Origin: Collinsella aerofaciens
Lineage (GTDB): Bacteria > Actinomycetota > Coriobacteriia > Coriobacteriales > Coriobacteriaceae
Assembly (NCBI GenBank): GCA_014846205.1
Contig: RKAY01000170.1
Coordinates: 1 to 6,586 of the forward strand
DNA: 6,586 nt
Reading direction: 5' to 3'
Part shown: positions 6,573-6,586 of the stretch, piece after piece
How the letters are laid out: each line of letters starts with the position of its first letter
How positions within the stretch are numbered: the stretch's first letter is position 1
Notes under the pieces: generated by a model
Database searches by the model: none
What the model saw: the letters and a program-made list of their open reading frames with translations, nothing else
Told to the model about the DNA's origin: nothing
Translations under genes and position numbers: made by a program

Positions 6573-6586
6573 AGCGAGCCCAGGAC

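Noticed and set aside
1..6586. Search for CRISPR arrays, tRNA/rRNA genes, insertion sequences, phage or defence genes
   Set aside because: No regularly spaced repeats, tRNA-like cloverleaf, transposase motifs or defence-type domains were seen on either strand.

Overview
The window looks like ordinary chromosomal housekeeping DNA from a GC-rich member of the Actinomycetota. The overall feel (high GC with GTG/GAG/CTG-rich coding, a short-form ThiC, an M18 aminopeptidase, and a PolA without working proofreading motifs) suggests the class Coriobacteriia, possibly Collinsella or a relative. That assignment is an impression from gene style, not from a search.

Layout, left to right. Positions 1-419 (minus strand) hold the N-terminal 139 codons of thiC, the thiamine pyrimidine synthase; the rest of the gene lies off the left edge. 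Its leader (about 424-518) is a clear TPP riboswitch, with a promoter candidate just upstream at 534-564. Diverging from it, 590-1111 (plus) encodes a small single-pass membrane protein that I do not recognise. It runs tail to tail, with only 23 bp between stop codons, into yaaA (1135-1944, minus), a peroxide-stress protein of the DUF328/UPF0246 family. Upstream of yaaA on the same strand is an M18-family aspartyl-type aminopeptidase (2048-3445, minus). The 103 bp between these two genes is mostly a large inverted repeat (1968-2034) that may be a terminator or a dispersed element. A 166-bp divergent intergenic region then leads to polA (3612-6362, plus), a full-length DNA polymerase I. A hairpin terminator (6398-6431) follows polA. 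The last 150 bp hold a second perfect hairpin (6548-6572) and no gene I can support.

The genes do not form one pathway. thiC makes the HMP-P half of thiamine under TPP feedback control. The aminopeptidase recycles peptides in the cytoplasm. YaaA guards against iron/peroxide damage. PolA carries out gap filling, primer removal and repair. yaaA and the aminopeptidase are co-directional but separated by the inverted repeat, so any co-transcription would depend on read-through.

I looked for a novel defence, mobile or biosynthetic system and found no sign of one: no transposase, CRISPR, phage gene or toxin pair. The points most worth a second look are the palindrome in the yaaA leader, the unrecognised membrane protein next to the riboswitch, and the unexplained hairpin at the right edge.
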